Made by a program: the position numbers and the translations under genes. Of a stretch of 64,000 nt of DNA, positions 1 through 12,353 are shown piece after piece. The notes beneath the pieces were generated by a model that saw nothing but the letters and a program-made list of their open reading frames with translations, did no database searches and was not told the origin of the DNA. This DNA is from Hydractinia symbiolongicarpus (taxonomy: Eukaryota > Cnidaria > Hydrozoa > Anthoathecata > Hydractiniidae), in contig NC_079877.1 in NCBI RefSeq assembly GCF_029227915.1, forward strand, positions 13,265,351 through 13,329,350, given 5' to 3'. The stretch's first letter is position 1. Each line of letters begins with the position of its first letter.

Positions 1-67
1 ATACTGGAAACTCTATTGTCTGTCAGTTCAAACATAACAACAAAACAAAAAAGGATCTAAAATCAGT

Positions 68-1696
68 TTAAATGATGTCCAGCTCCCATTTAGATGACTG
101 CAATATATTGCTGAATTCTTCACAGAGTTCGCAATAATTATTATAAGTTGAAGGAAGTTCTAAGCTTGGTGTGCATGTGTGAGCTACTGGTCTATGACTA
201 AAATTCGATTCCTGTCGCGTAAAAATTATTTCTACTGTATCAACAACCATGTTATCTGAGCCTGTTATGAACTTCATAAATTTTTTCAACTTAATGGTTT
301 CCAAACCTCTCACATACCGCTTCAAATAATTGAATGAGTCTTGTTCAGCACCGCTACTCGTATGGACATTTTTAAACACGTGACCCTGCACCATTTTCTT
401 CTTGGCCACGAGGATCAATCCATATATATCGGATGTCATCTGTCACATTGATCTAAGATGAAAACCAAAATACATTGTGTCATTGTGTTATATTCTATAT
501 ATGCAACAAGATAACTGTTATTATAGACGGGCAACATAAAATAATAAACTGAATACTTTAGACTTTATGACTTAGGATACCTGGACTTTATAGAAGATAA
601 CTAATTCAATAAGACATGTGTTTTTATTATTGTTTTATTGTATTCAGAGAGGGTCGTAATTATTGTAAAATACAAAATGGTCTCACCTGCTTAGTTATAA
701 ATAAATCCATCAAATCTTTCTTTATCGTCATGCGGTGTATTTTAGCAATGTGCTGTACTACGTCTGTAACATCAGAACTTGCGCTTGCATTATCCAAATT
801 CGAAGGCTCGTTCTCACCGGTTGCTATAGCTATTGAAGCTCCAGCTAAAGTTTGAATCCTTCTTTCTCTCAATTGATTTAAAGATGGCCTTTCTTCTTCG
901 TTTTCATTTGAAAGTTTCATCAACACAAGAAGGTTCACACAAATTGCCAAACAAGTTCAAGTTGCTATCTGCAATACAAGAAGCACTATACTCATTATTT
1001 TGGATGCAAATAATACATTGGTTTCCAATATAGCTGCAATTACAAACAGAACATATACGTCGCCTGCTAATTTCCTTTGGTTCTGTTATTGCATGGCAAA
1101 AGTTCTCAGTGAAAGTTTCAACGTAATCATTTTGTTTATTCAAAGTTTCCTGACCAGCTTCTTCATACTCGTTATCATGGTCATATGCTACAGATTTAGT
1201 TGATAAAATAAACCAACACTTCGATAAAAATAAACCTTTCCTTTCAATGTATGCCCAAAGGTCTTCATCTTCATCTAATGTTTCCCCATTTGGACCACAT
1301 AACGACTTAATGCACTCTGATTCTGCCTCCATGTAACTATTACAATCATTTTGGTCAAAATACAACTTCAAAGCTTTGTATTTAAGCTTTTCAAAATTCA
1401 ATGGTGTTCCAACTTCCACCTTGATGAGTCGATATCCACCCCCATCTTTCTGTTTTACTATTTCGCATCCTTCTCTCGATGGATTATATCGCTCCCATTT
1501 CACTTGTACTTTTTTGATCTTTCGAGGTGTGTAACTTTTCGAAGAGAATGATGAGTCCTTTTGACGAACTCTTGACAATAAATTGCCAAGACGAGTTTCT
1601 GTTTTCCGTTTTTTGTTAGCACTACTAGTGCTCGAAGAACTTGAAGAACCGTCATCGGGGTTGTTTGCATTACAATAACTACTTGGTGTTGATTTT
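68..1696 (-). pseudogene. Broken G2E3-like HECT E3 ubiquitin ligase copy
   Basis: Two coding blocks are visible on the minus strand. The upstream block runs from about 1696 to 687. It starts with a Ser-rich stretch (about 1680-1615), then a KRKTETRLGNLL-type basic segment, then a Cys-rich cluster (CSVCNCSYIGNQC, about 1000-1040). The frame shifts near 905-925: one frame stops at 904 while the adjacent frame carries on as NENEEERPSLNQLRERRIQ. A good donor (gtgaga) follows at 687. The downstream block is an exon at 439-68 that begins after an AG acceptor in matching phase. It encodes a HECT C-lobe: FxxLxRxVRGL, a TGSD motif, and AHTC at residues 87-89 region, whose Cys89 aligns with the thioester cysteine. 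The HECT N-lobe expected between the blocks is absent, and the 5' end is cut at the border of the large palindromic element. Such proteins occur in many copies in cnidarians and fish. A nonfunctional copy is the best reading. Confidence 0.6.
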
Positions 1697-3054
1697 TGCG
1701 AAGCAATTGAGCTTTGCGAGCGAAGCGAGCGAAGCGAAATTGTGGAGCACGTTTGCTACACGCGAGGTATACCAAGAGAATTATTGAGATTCTCAAAATT
1801 TCGATAGAAAAAAAATCATATAAAATCAGCGTAAAGAAATAGGACTGATATTTTTGCACATAAAGCTAGGGTATTTTTTTTTCTAATAAAACAAATAAGT
1901 TTGGACCGAGGGGTTAAAGTATAAGTTTAGTAAAAAATGCAATAAGTACGGCTAGTACCCCCCACCCCCGGATTTTGACCCCCCCCGTCTTTTGGTCCGG
2001 ATTATACGTCCGCCGAACTTGAACACACAAAGAGGAATATGCCGTGAACAAGAAACGGTAGTCGGCATTTTAGACACGTACATTTTACAGACCCAAAATA
2101 TGCCTTATTTCTTTGTATTATAGCTAATTATGGTATAAATAATTAATTAATTACTTTGCAATTTTGCTTCTAATACTATTATAGTTGTATTTTAATGAAA
2201 CATAATAGTATTAAAACGGTTTTCCTCTTTTGAAAAAATTTATTGCTAGTCCTGTTTCTAGTCGACTTTACTTGTGTATTTTAAGCTTTTTTGTTGCTGT
2301 GCTTTTTCTGGAGATTTTAGTTGGATTGGAAAGCTCCTGTGTAAGGTACCCTTTTCATAATTGTACAAATTACTTCAATTTTTCTTTAGGAAAGGGTACC
2401 TTACACAGGAGCTTTCCAATCCAACTAAAATCTCCAGAAAAAGCACAGCAACAAAAAAGCTTAAAATACACAAGTAAAGTCGACTAGAAACAGGACTAGC
2501 AATAAATTTTTTCAAAAGAGGAAAACCGTTTTAATACTATTATGTTTCATTAAAATACAACTATAATAGTATTAGAAGCAAAATTGCAAAGTAATTAATT
2601 AATTATTTATACCATAATTAGCTATAATACAAAGAAATAAGGCATATTTTGGGTCTGTAAAATGTACGTGTCTAAAATGCCGACTACCGTTTCTTGTTCA
2701 CGACATATTCCTCTTTGTGTGTTCAAGTTCGGCGGACGTATAATCCGGACCAAAAGACGGGGGGGGGGGGGGTCAAAATCCGGGGGTGGGGGGGTACGAG
2801 CCGTACTTATTGCATTTTTTACTAAACTTATACTTTAACCCCTCGGTCCAAACTTATTTGTTTTATTAGAAAAAAAAATACCCTAGCTTTATGTGCAAAA
2901 ATATCAGTCCTATTTCTTTGCGCTGATTTTATATGATTTTTTTTCTATCGAAATTTTTAGAATCTCAATAATTCTCTTGGTATACCTCGCGTGTAGCAAA
3001 CGTGCTCCACAATTTCGCTTCGCTCGCTTCGCTCGCAAAGCTCAATTGCTTCGC
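1697..3054. repeat. Nested 1.36-kb palindrome at the left end of the large element
   Basis: Bases 1697-2358 and 2392-3054 are near-perfect reverse complements around a loop of roughly 33 bases centred near 2375. The loop holds the sequence aattgtacaaattacttcaa, which also occurs at the junctions near 3058-3080 and 8811-8831. Each arm contains a C- or G-rich block (around 1958-1990 and 2757-2796) and an EcoRI-free, CG-containing tip. The right end of the element has only one copy (8835-9502), running inner to outer, so the left side gained an inverted duplication or an internal inversion. Confidence 0.85.
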
Positions 3055-5411
3055 AAAAATTGAAGTAATTTGTACAATTATAACGCGCCGAGCTGTCTTT
3101 TATTTTATTGTTTCTAAGAGGATGTAAAAATACAATATTATCAATTTTAATTGGTTTTATCCAAATCAAGGTAAGGCTTAATCACACGAAAGGTAGCTAG
3201 CTAGAGCTCAGTTTTGTATAAAAGAATTGAAAGTAATTTGTAGAATACATATGGAGAAGCTGTATTACTACCTAACTGATAGCCAGATATAGGAAAACCT
3301 GTAGCTAGGGCGCAGACAAAAAAAATAGCTCTGGGCGCTAGAGTGAGCTGACCAACCGTTTTTATCATTTTTTATTTATTATATAAGTAACCTGTTTCAG
3401 TAATTAAAAAAATATCCACTTTTGCTATCAAACCAACAGCAATGTAATTGTCAATAGGAATTAGTTTTCCGTACACCCTCCCTGAGAACAAGGTTTAAAA
3501 CGACATTAAAACATTAAAACTGTCATTAAACAGAACTTCAAGGATGCCCAAGCCGCACCACGTCCTCTAAACGGCGTGGGCATCTTCGAAACTGCTTGTA
3601 ATTTTAGAACAAGGGTGCTGATAAGCTGCATACGCCGTATAATGTGCAGGCGTTTTCGGGCAAGTTTAGCGTTTTGCAAAAAAGTTGAAGTATTCACCCA
3701 AAAAAACCTGCATAGACCATAAAGTAAACTATGTGGTAGTGAAGTTCTTAAAAGAACTGTTTTTGATGGTTTTTGATAAAATTTACTTGATAACTAACTT
3801 TTAATTTTTATTAACTTCTTTCTCTTAAAGCATCTTTTTCCAACTATCGTCCACAAGGTATGTTACAAGGAATTGAATTTTGAAAATGCTCCAGGCAAGT
3901 TCGGGAAAGTGCGGGCGGTTTTGGAAGACAATCACTAATTTAATTGGAAAAGTTGCCCGAACTCGCCCTTATATATGTGGCTGTTTGCAGCTTATTGACA
4001 CCCTCTTATTTTAGAATATTCTCAGGAATAATAGACCAAGAGAAATTACATCACAGTTTTTTGTCCACCGCCCACGTGTGTTTGAGAACAACCCACATAA
4101 CAAAGTTCATTATTTTTTAAATTATTTGTGTAAAAATTACTATTTCATTCACGATAAACCATTTGTCAGTCATTTTATTCGCCCAACAAAGAATCCTATC
4201 CAAGGTGCTTTTCTATTACTGCTGAATTTAATAATTGACATGGTTCAGCATAGTTGCAAAATATGATTGCCAAAGTTCAGCACTTGTAATATTTGTGTAT
4301 TTGTGTACTCAGCTTCTAAAACACACACAAGAGACATTATAATTTCCTCTGGGTGATTACATTAATGTTGGTTGAAAAAAAACCGAATGATGAGAAGCAT
4401 ATGTTTTTAAATGGGTCTAGGACAATAAACTTTAATTTCCCTTGGCCTTGCATCAATCAAATTCTGAAAAAATAAACACTTCTAAAATTATTTTGTCAGA
4501 TTTGGAAACTGTTGGTATGGTTGGAACTTTGCGTATAAAATTAGTAAAGTTGCCAAATTATTTAGTTTTTTTCTTTTATACTTTTCCGAATTAGCCTTAA
4601 TTATTTATAAGATGAAAAACAGTGCTTTCAATTCCATTGACTTGGCCATCCCTTAAAGGCACTGGAAGCTTCACTATATGAAAATGTTTTCTTTTTCTTT
4701 TATATTGTGTACAATGGGAGTGAGTGATGTAATCTTCTAATGCGTGTGGTGAAAAGAAGGCGAATCCGTTATTGTTTTTCTGCCCAAATTTGAAGCTATT
4801 TAATAAATCTTGATAAAGTTAAAAAACTGTTTTGATTTGTTTGTTTTTGTTTTAATAGTTTCCTGTGAGTTTTCGAAATTCGTTCCAGCAGATTCTGTGG
4901 CTTCTACTGCCGGTATTTTTACGTGAAAAAAATACTGTTTTGTTGTGAGGTCATTTACGAAATCGTTAACGTTAGGACCAACTTCTGCGGGTAGTACAAC
5001 TCGATGTATCACATATCTTTCGGAATACTGCTATAAGTGTAATTTTGTATTGTGCTCTTTACTTTTACCATTCTGTGGGAAAAGGCGGTACAAAATTTTA
5101 ACACGCGTTATTCGTTTTTGTTAGTTTCGCGTAATCTAATTTTCTCGCACATTTTGAAAAGAATATCCCACGCACATCAAATACTCGCGCAGTCTATTCG
5201 CAAAAAAACTGTTTTTGAGCAACTAATTGTTCCGCAGAACGTTCATTTTCCTACCTCGTCCCCAGGGTTCTTCTATATGATATTCAATTTTGATGTATTT
5301 CGGAAGATGTTAGCGCCAATTAAACAAGAAGCGCTAGGGACAAAGTATTGGATAGTTTAATTTTGCTTGCAACTTGCGAAATGCTTTGCAACCTTTTTTT
5401 TAATTTCTAGT
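3055..5411. repeat. Left arm of the large inverted repeat
   Basis: Matches 6956-8830 in reverse orientation with scattered substitutions and small indels. The match breaks at about 3815-4703, which has no counterpart; the other arm carries unrelated sequence at the same place. The inner edge is the T-rich tract ending aatttctag near 5411. Confidence 0.85.
4803..5018 (-). CDS. Exon-like ORF in left arm, duplicated in right arm
   Basis: On the minus strand an open frame of about 70 codons reads VIHRVVLPAEVGPNVNDF and continues to a stop near 4803, ending FFNFIKIY. It lies just after a plausible splice acceptor (ttatagcag, near 5028-5036 on the minus strand). The copy in the right arm (7359-7570, plus strand) keeps the same frame and the same stop, with substitutions such as LPAEV to QPAEV. 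I do not recognise the protein. The two copies could be preserved by selection, or simply be a recent duplication that has not yet broken. A captured host exon, as in Pack-MULEs, is one explanation. Confidence 0.4.
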
Positions 5412-5601
5412 GAAGTATTCATCATGTACGATTCCACCTGGCTGCGTACAATTTGCTCCAGCACGGCGTCCATGTTTGGAAGATGCTTTATCCAAAATGC
5501 GATTCCGTGGTTTTAAATTTAAATTATTATTAGAATTACGTCATTCAAATATGACGTATTGTTGTGTAATACCGAAATGCATTGGGGGCGCATTTACGTA
5601 A

Positions 5602-5684
5602 ATTTTCATTGTGCCTCCAGGCTTTTTCCGCGAACTCCTGTATACCAGGAGTTCGCGGAAAAAGCCTGGAGGCACAATGAAAAT
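5602..5684. repeat. Perfect 39-bp hairpin with a 5-nt loop
   Basis: Bases 5602-5640 and 5646-5684 are exact reverse complements separated by tatac. The arms contain cattgtgcctccaggc and gcctggaggcacaatg. The hairpin stands alone inside the spacer of the large element and is not part of its outer arms. Confidence 0.95.
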
Positions 5685-6005
5685 CTAGATGGTCAAAGTT
5701 TTTTTATTATTCTTGGATATTATAAAGAAAAAATAAAAGCTAGAAATAAATCAAAATCGAAAAATTTTTTCCACTGGATACTTTGTAGATTGTAAAGAAA
5801 AACAGAAATATATATATTCGAATCCATAAAAGATGTCGATGTAGCAGTTAGAAATCTCGGGATAAAATCATTATCATTTCTCTGTTTATCAAAAAGATAA
5901 ATCATTCGGAGTTGCTGGTGAGTTTTAAGTTATAATAAAAAAGATTGATCTTTTGACCAAGAAAAACAAAAAGCAGTAGTCTTCTTTAAAAAAGAAAATC
6001 TTTGT

Positions 6006-6422
6006 GTGTGTTACCAACTTAATTTTTTAGATATTAATTTAAAAAATCACAAGATTCTCTTCGAAGAAATCAAGAACAAGGAGTCACCCCAACAAATCCT
6101 TTGGTCCGGAACTCCTTTTGTGTTCTTTGGAAAAAAAACTTTTTGGTACGAAGTTTTGTCCCAGCTGATAACTAAGCGGTTTGTTTGGGTGAAGAAAACA
6201 ACTATCCGTCATGTACTTGCTTGGATTGGCGTAAAACCTTGTTGCCCTGTAACCACATCCTATCCGTCATTAGTAGCAATAGATGTATCGCAGATGTATC
6301 CTGGAAATCTTTGTCGTCGCGATACACTTTATCTCCTTTTTTCATTTTGGGTCATGAAGTTGTTAGCAAGGAGGTTACTTTGGAAGATAACCAAATGTAG
6401 AACGATCTTATGTAGCCTGTAA
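6006..6422 (+). pseudogene. Degraded SWIM zinc-finger protein (transposase-related)
   Basis: Overlapping frames in the spacer of the palindromic element encode a decayed SWIM domain. The frame starting at 6185 reads YPSCTCLDWRKTLLPCNHIL, which fits the SWIM pattern CxC...CxH. It is followed by SWKSLSSRYTLSPFFILG, matching the usual WxxLPxxYxxSPFFxLD tail. The segment just upstream (6060-6190) continues in another frame, so a frameshift has occurred near 6185-6200. SWIM domains bind DNA or protein and occur in Mutator-like transposases and several transposon-borne proteins. No DDE catalytic core is visible around it. The frame stops at about 6400-6422. Confidence 0.5.
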
Positions 6423-6955
6423 TATCCCCTAAGCCCGCGGGCCTTTGCCTCATCTCTTAATTGTTTCACGGTATATGCATTCATATCCTCTTTATTATAT
6501 GAATGTTAGAGCTCAACCAACAACATTTCTGGGACATACTTCGACTAGGGGACTTTCCCTATATTGTGCAATGAAGCGTGACGTCATTTCTAGAGCAGTT
6601 TACTCATTTGCTGTATGATGAGCGTGCTCGACTGTCCCAGAACATACATTTTATTATCTCTAGGAAGACAATTTGGTTGTGGAAAGACCAAAAGTTATAG
6701 GATCAATATATTTAAGTAAAAAATTCCAACCTCTCCTAAAACCAAAACAAAAAAATCGGCGTTTTCGGGAAGAGTCTTGAAGAAAAAGCTTGGCTGCTGA
6801 TTTTTAATAAGAGTTAATTTTAAAATTTTAAACAACGGAATGGCATTTTAGATAAAGCATCTTCCTCCATGTTTGTTTATAATTTAGTATCATTAATTTT
6901 ACGGTAGCCGATAGAACCTTTCAAAAAAAATTATAGAAGTTCCAAAGTTTTTTAT

Positions 6956-8830
6956 ACTAGAAATTAAAAAAAAGGTTGCAAAGCATTTCGCAAGTTGCAA
7001 GCAAAATTAAACTATTCAATACTTTGTCCCTAGCTCTTCTTGTTTCTTTGGTGCTAACATCTTCCGAAATACATCAAAATTGAATATCATATAGAAGAAC
7101 CCTGGGGACGAGGTAGGAAAATGAACGCTCTGCAGAACAATTCGTTGCGCAAAAACAGTTTTTTCTTGCGAATAGACTGCGCGAGTATTTGATGTGCGTG
7201 GGATATTCTTTTCAAAATGTGCGAGAAAATTAGATTACGCGAAACTAACAAAAACGAATAACGCGTGGTAAAATTTTGTACCGCCTTTTCCCACAGAATG
7301 ATAAAAGTAAAGAGCGCAATACAAAATTACACTTTTAGCAGTATTCCGAAAGACATGTAATACATCGAGTTGTACAACCCGCAGAAGTTGGTCCTAACGT
7401 TAACGATTTCGTAAATGACCTTACAACAAAACAGTACCTTTTTCACGTAAAAATACCGGCAGTAGAAGCCACAGAATCTGCTGGAACGAATTTCGAAAAC
7501 TCACGGGAAACAATTAAAACAAAAACAAACAAATCAAAACAGCTTTTTAACTTTATCAAGATTTATTAAATAGCTTTAAATTTGGGCAGAAAAACAATAA
7601 CGGATTCGTCTTCTTTTCACCACACGCATTAGAAGATTACATCACTCACTCCCATTGTACACAATCTACGGTTATGTGCTCTTCCAAAACTTTGTTTGAA
7701 GGATCTGAGGGGAGCCCATTTCCTTACGATGTTACACAGAAGGAGCAGCAGGAACCCACAACACAGCAAAGCTACCATATTAGATGATAGATGGATAAAA
7801 AACTGACTGGGATAAAAACAATTTATTAACAAAAACAATAATTTAAAAACTTACAAAACAACAAATTAAAGAAATGAAAAGATATAAATGAAGTAAAGAA
7901 GGCAGTACAATATATATTAAATCAAAAAGGACTTAGCTGTCAAAGCAGGAGCTCTTCAAGCTTTAGTCTTCTTTTTTCCTTCTTCGACTTAGCGCGCCAA
8001 GACCGGAGCGTTTTAGATACGTCCGACCTCAACGAGAGCTAAGCACGGAATGATAATAAAGTTTAAAAATAAAGTTAATAATAAAGTTTAAAAGTTATTT
8101 ATCAAGTAAATTTTATCAAAAACCATCAAAAACAGTTCTTTTAAGAACTTTGCTACCACATAGTTTATTTTATGGTCTATGCAGGTTTTTTCGGGTGAAT
8201 ACTTCAATTTTTTTGCAAAACGCTAAACTTGCCCAAAAACGCCTGCACGTTATACGGCGTATATAGCTATCAGCACCCTTGTTCTAAAATTACAATCAGT
8301 TTCGAAGATGCCAACGCCGTTTAGAGGACGTGGTGCGGCTTGGGCATCCTTGAAGTTCTGTTTAATGACAGTTTTAATGTTTTAATGTCATTTTAAACCT
8401 TGTTCTCAGGGAGGCTGTACGGAAAACTAATTCCTATTGACAATTACATTGCTGTTGGCTTGATAGCAAAGGTGGATATTTTTTTAGTTACTGTAACAGG
8501 TTACTTATATAATAAACAAAAAACTGTGATAAAAAACAGTTCGTCAGCTCACTCTAGCACACAGAGCTATTTGTTTTGTCTGCGCCCTATCTACAGGTTT
8601 TCCTATATCTGGCTATCAGTTAGGTAGTAATACAGCTTCTCCATATGTATTCTACAAATTACTTTCAATTCTTTTATACAAAACTGAGCTCTAGCTACCT
8701 TTCGTGTGATTAAGCCTTACCTTGATTTGGATAAAACCAATTAAAATTGATAATATTGTATTCTTACATCCTCTTAGAAACAATAAAATAAAAGACAGCT
8801 CGGCGCGTTATAATTGTACAAATTACTTCA
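6956..8830. repeat. Right arm of the large inverted repeat
   Basis: Reverse complement of 3055-5411, starting at ctagaaattaaaaaaaagg. The part at about 7668-8085 does not match the left arm. It contains a T- and CG-bearing segment of its own with no ORF I recognise. The arm continues into the outer segment at 8831-9502. Confidence 0.85.
7359..7570 (+). CDS. Exon-like ORF in right arm, twin of the left-arm copy
   Basis: The plus-strand frame reads VIHRVVQPAEVGPNVNDF and stays open to the stop after FNFIKIY near 7568. A candidate acceptor (ttttagcag) lies just upstream at about 7335-7343. It differs from the left-arm twin by a few substitutions only, and the frame and stop are kept in both. 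No family recognised. Whether it is ever transcribed cannot be judged from sequence. Confidence 0.4.
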
Positions 8831-9502
8831 ATAATTCTTTAGAAAAGGGTACCTTACACAGGAGCTTTCCAATCCACCTAAAATCTCCAGAAAAAGCACA
8901 GCAACAAAAAATCTTAAAATACACAAATAAAGTCGATTAGAAACAGGACTAGCAATAAATTTTTCAAAAGAAGAAAACCGTTTTAATACTATTATGTTTC
9001 ATTAAAATACAACTATAATAGTATTAGAAGCAAAATTGCAAAATAATTAATTAATTATTTATACAATAATTAGCTATAATAGAAAGAAATAGGGCATATT
9101 TTGGGTCTGTAAAATATAGGTGTCTAAAATGCCGACTACCGTTTCTTGTTCACGGCATATTCCTCCTTGTGTGTTCAAGTTCGGCGGACGTATAATCCGG
9201 ACCAAAAGACGGGGGGGGGGGGTCAAAATCCGGGGGTGGGGGGTACGAGCCGTACTTATTGCATTTTTTACTAAACTTATACTTTAACCCCTCGGTCCAA
9301 ACTTATTTGTTTTATTAGAAAAAAAATACCCTAGCTTTATGTGCAAAAATATCAGTCCTATTTCTTTACGCTGATTTTATATGATTTTTTTTCTATCGAA
9401 ATTTTGAGAATCACAATAATTCTCTTGGTATACCTCGCGTGTAGCAAACGTGCTCCACAATTTCGCTTTGCTCGCTTCGCTCGCAAAGCTCAATTGCTTC
9501 GC

Positions 9503-12353
9503 AAGAAGTTCGCATTTTTTTTACAGAAGTTTTTTGAATTTTTCAATGAAAGTTTTTATTATTATGAATAGAAGTTTGCATTTTTTTCAATAATAGTTAC
9601 TTCAATTATTTGTATAGAAGTTTTTGCTTTTTTAAACAGAAGTCTAAATTTTTTGAATAGAAGTCTCAATTTTTTTTGTATGGAAGTGTGACCCTTCATC
9701 GTAAGTTCGCATATACATAATTTTAACACGACGCGTGTTTTCAGCTGATTATTAATGACACAGTCTTTTGTAACGACACTAAAATTTCTTCTTTTCCCAT
9801 TTCTTGTGTACATCAGTATTCGGTAGTGAAACTTTAAAAATATTGAGCTCTTTGTTTCTCCCTGATGTAGGACATCGGAATATAGCACAATTATCATCAG
9901 GCATCGTAAAAATTCAACAATAAATCCAAATACTAAATAAGAAATCCAGACAACGACACAAACAACAATTAAAATGCGCCATTTTGAACTTCTATGTAGG
10001 AGCAGAGATCTGGGGGCTAGTTTCGTTGAGTCGTAAAAACACCAGGTCTTTTTAGTTATGTATAGAGCAGCAGATTGGTTTCCTGTTTTGGTTTAATTAA
10101 AAAAAATGAGGAAAATGGAAGTTAGCTTAGAGTAGGGAAAATACTAGTCAGTAAGAAACAATTGGAGGAATTTATATTAAGATGTTCGATGTAAATTTAC
10201 CAAAAACTAGCCTAGCCACTGCGAAAAACGGTGAGAGGGAAACAAAAACGAACAAATAAAAAAACCCAGAAGCTTACCAGCTGTCCTAATACGATATAAC
10301 TAAATTGACTCTTAAAGTAAAATTTTACATTGATTAAGGGCGATTTAAGTGCCTCAGCATTTTTCTTATCACTGTTAGAGATTTTTTTCTTATCGCCCAC
10401 TCACTACTATTTATAACAAAATTGTTATGTTCTAATGATAATATTATCACATTAAAAAACGTTTGACGTAAAAAATAATAATGACTCGACAATATGATAA
10501 CGAAACATTACATCGAAACTTTACATTCCCCCGCGAAGGGCAGAGATGTAAATTTATGCAACTATTAACAGCTGTCAACCACTAAATCTATTTCCTCTGA
10601 CACCCGTCTAATTTCTTTCATATTGTTTCTTTAACACGATGAATAGTAACCAAATTCCTCAACAAACGAAACGTTTCTCGGAAGACATTCTCGTTTGCGT
10701 TGCGATACTTAACTTTAGCTTTTCTCGCTGTATTGTCGTTGCTGTACTCGAATGTGTGATGTCGAATGTGTACGTGGATGTTGCTGAGTCATTTCTCAGA
10801 AATATAACCACATCTCTGACTTAACAATACCGTTACGAAACCATTACTAATGTTGTATCAATTTCGGGACGTGTGCAAGTGCCCAAACTTCAAACCATGC
10901 GTTAGAGATCTTCGTATTGTCAAGAATTATACGACCTGACTTTTCAGAGATAATCATTTGTTTTGCCTGACTGCGATTATTATTTCTCCCGAGAATTAAT
11001 CTATTCGGTGTAATAAGATCAAGACATTTCTAAATCAGCTAGTTGGGTTAAAAAAATCAGAAAAAAATTATAATCATCAAATCTAGAACTGGCAAAGCAA
11101 TTGTAAAGACAAGCTCTAGATGTTTTTTTTTTGGACTTGATTGTTCAGATCTGTTTTATAGTAATGATCCTAGTAACAAATTTATGGTGAGCCAAAAACA
11201 GAGGAAAACACACATTTTTTTGTTACTTAGTTCTGATGAATTTTTTAAGAATTGTGCAAAAAGCAGTACTACTGCTGCTGGTTATGTTAAAGCTTATACC
11301 TCAAATTCTGCTGCTAAAACTTCCACCTGTTGTTATCCCTGGTTTTATAGATATAATGTAAAAAGCATATTCAAAATGTTAAAAAACGCTGGAAGCTGGT
11401 TTGGTAATTGTAAAAGCTCCTGTCAACAGTTATTTCAGGATTGCTACGTGACTGGAAAATTTGCTGATCTGTCAAGGGAAAAAACAATTAAATGAATAGT
11501 CAGAATGAAACATTAAAAATCTAATCAATTATACTTCCCACAAATGCCCACAATGCAACATTACCATGACAACAACAAACGATTGCGGATGTAACTTCTG
11601 TTTTTTTATTTGTTGTAAAAAATATTTAATATTATTTGTAGTTATTTCCCCAATGTCCATGGGAATTTACATACTCGTCATTCATAAATCTTATTATCCT
11701 TCTTCGTACCGAGGACTCTTTGTCGTAATATAAAAGATAGGTGGGAAAAAATACACAAGATTTAAGTAAAAGGTTGGTATATCAGGTAGTTACCCGCTAG
11801 GATGTTTACTCAGTTCAATATGATATAAATTGATAGAAGAAAATTAGTTCGAAGAAATATAGAGTCAACAGCAGCGTTGCATACAGTTGCCATAAAAAAA
11901 TAGATAGAAGAATAGAAAACAAATTGAGTCTTTTAGGGATTATAGGAAGCACAGCCTTTTCCAGCTTCATAGATAGGGTTATGTATTCATTATGGATTTG
12001 TTGTTTGAACGAGTAAAGAAAAAAAATGGATAATGATTTATAAGTGATCAGACGTACAACAACAGTGAAAGAACAGATATCGGCTATAATTTAAAAAAGT
12101 TTGACTTTGAATAAGAAAAGAGAAAGAAGAATAACAGAAGTTATTTATTCATTATAGATGTTTGTTTTCATTGTTATAAAAAACCCTGATGATTTTATTA
12201 TGCCGTTATTTCTTTTTTTCTAAAACACGATTAGTATTTAAAATTTGCGCATTATTTAGACAGTCCCTTTTTACCAGTGCTTTAGTTGTGATGTAATTAA
12301 AAGTTTAAAGAAAAAAGTTTTTTTTAGATTATTTTTTAAAATAAATATTAAAA
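9503..12353. other. Intergenic DNA without a recognised gene
   Basis: The first 200 bases (9503-9700) are a degenerate array of T-rich units containing agaagt every 25-35 bases. A plus-strand frame at 11184-11495 could encode 103 residues with seven cysteines, but it matches nothing I know and has no clear support. The remainder is AT-rich with no repeat or gene that I can name. A possible splice acceptor (ttttttttag) at about 12318-12327 may precede the first coding exon of the tetraspan gene. Confidence 0.5.

Larger units (their letters stand above)
1697..9502. mobile_element. Large near-palindromic transposon-like element (MULE-like candidate)
   Basis: Nearly all of this 7.8-kb stretch is one inverted repeat. 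Segment 3055-5411 reappears reversed at 6956-8830, and the outer segment 1697-2358 reappears reversed at 8835-9502. A central spacer lies at 5412-6955. The outer tip reads GCGAAGCAATTGAG and its complement. The left arm holds a further reversed copy of the outer segment (2392-3054), which makes a second palindrome. Blocks at about 3815-4703 and 7668-8085 sit at equivalent positions but do not match. The spacer carries a degraded SWIM zinc finger, a module known from Mutator-like transposases. Very long terminal repeats plus SWIM suggest a nonautonomous or decayed MULE, but no target-site duplication is clear: the flanks gttgattttt and aagaagttcg differ. A foldback element or another SWIM-bearing superfamily stays possible. 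Confidence 0.6.

Noticed and set aside
11184-11495. 103-codon Cys-containing frame
   Set aside because: Not recognised, no splice or neighbour support; listed only as part of the intergenic region.
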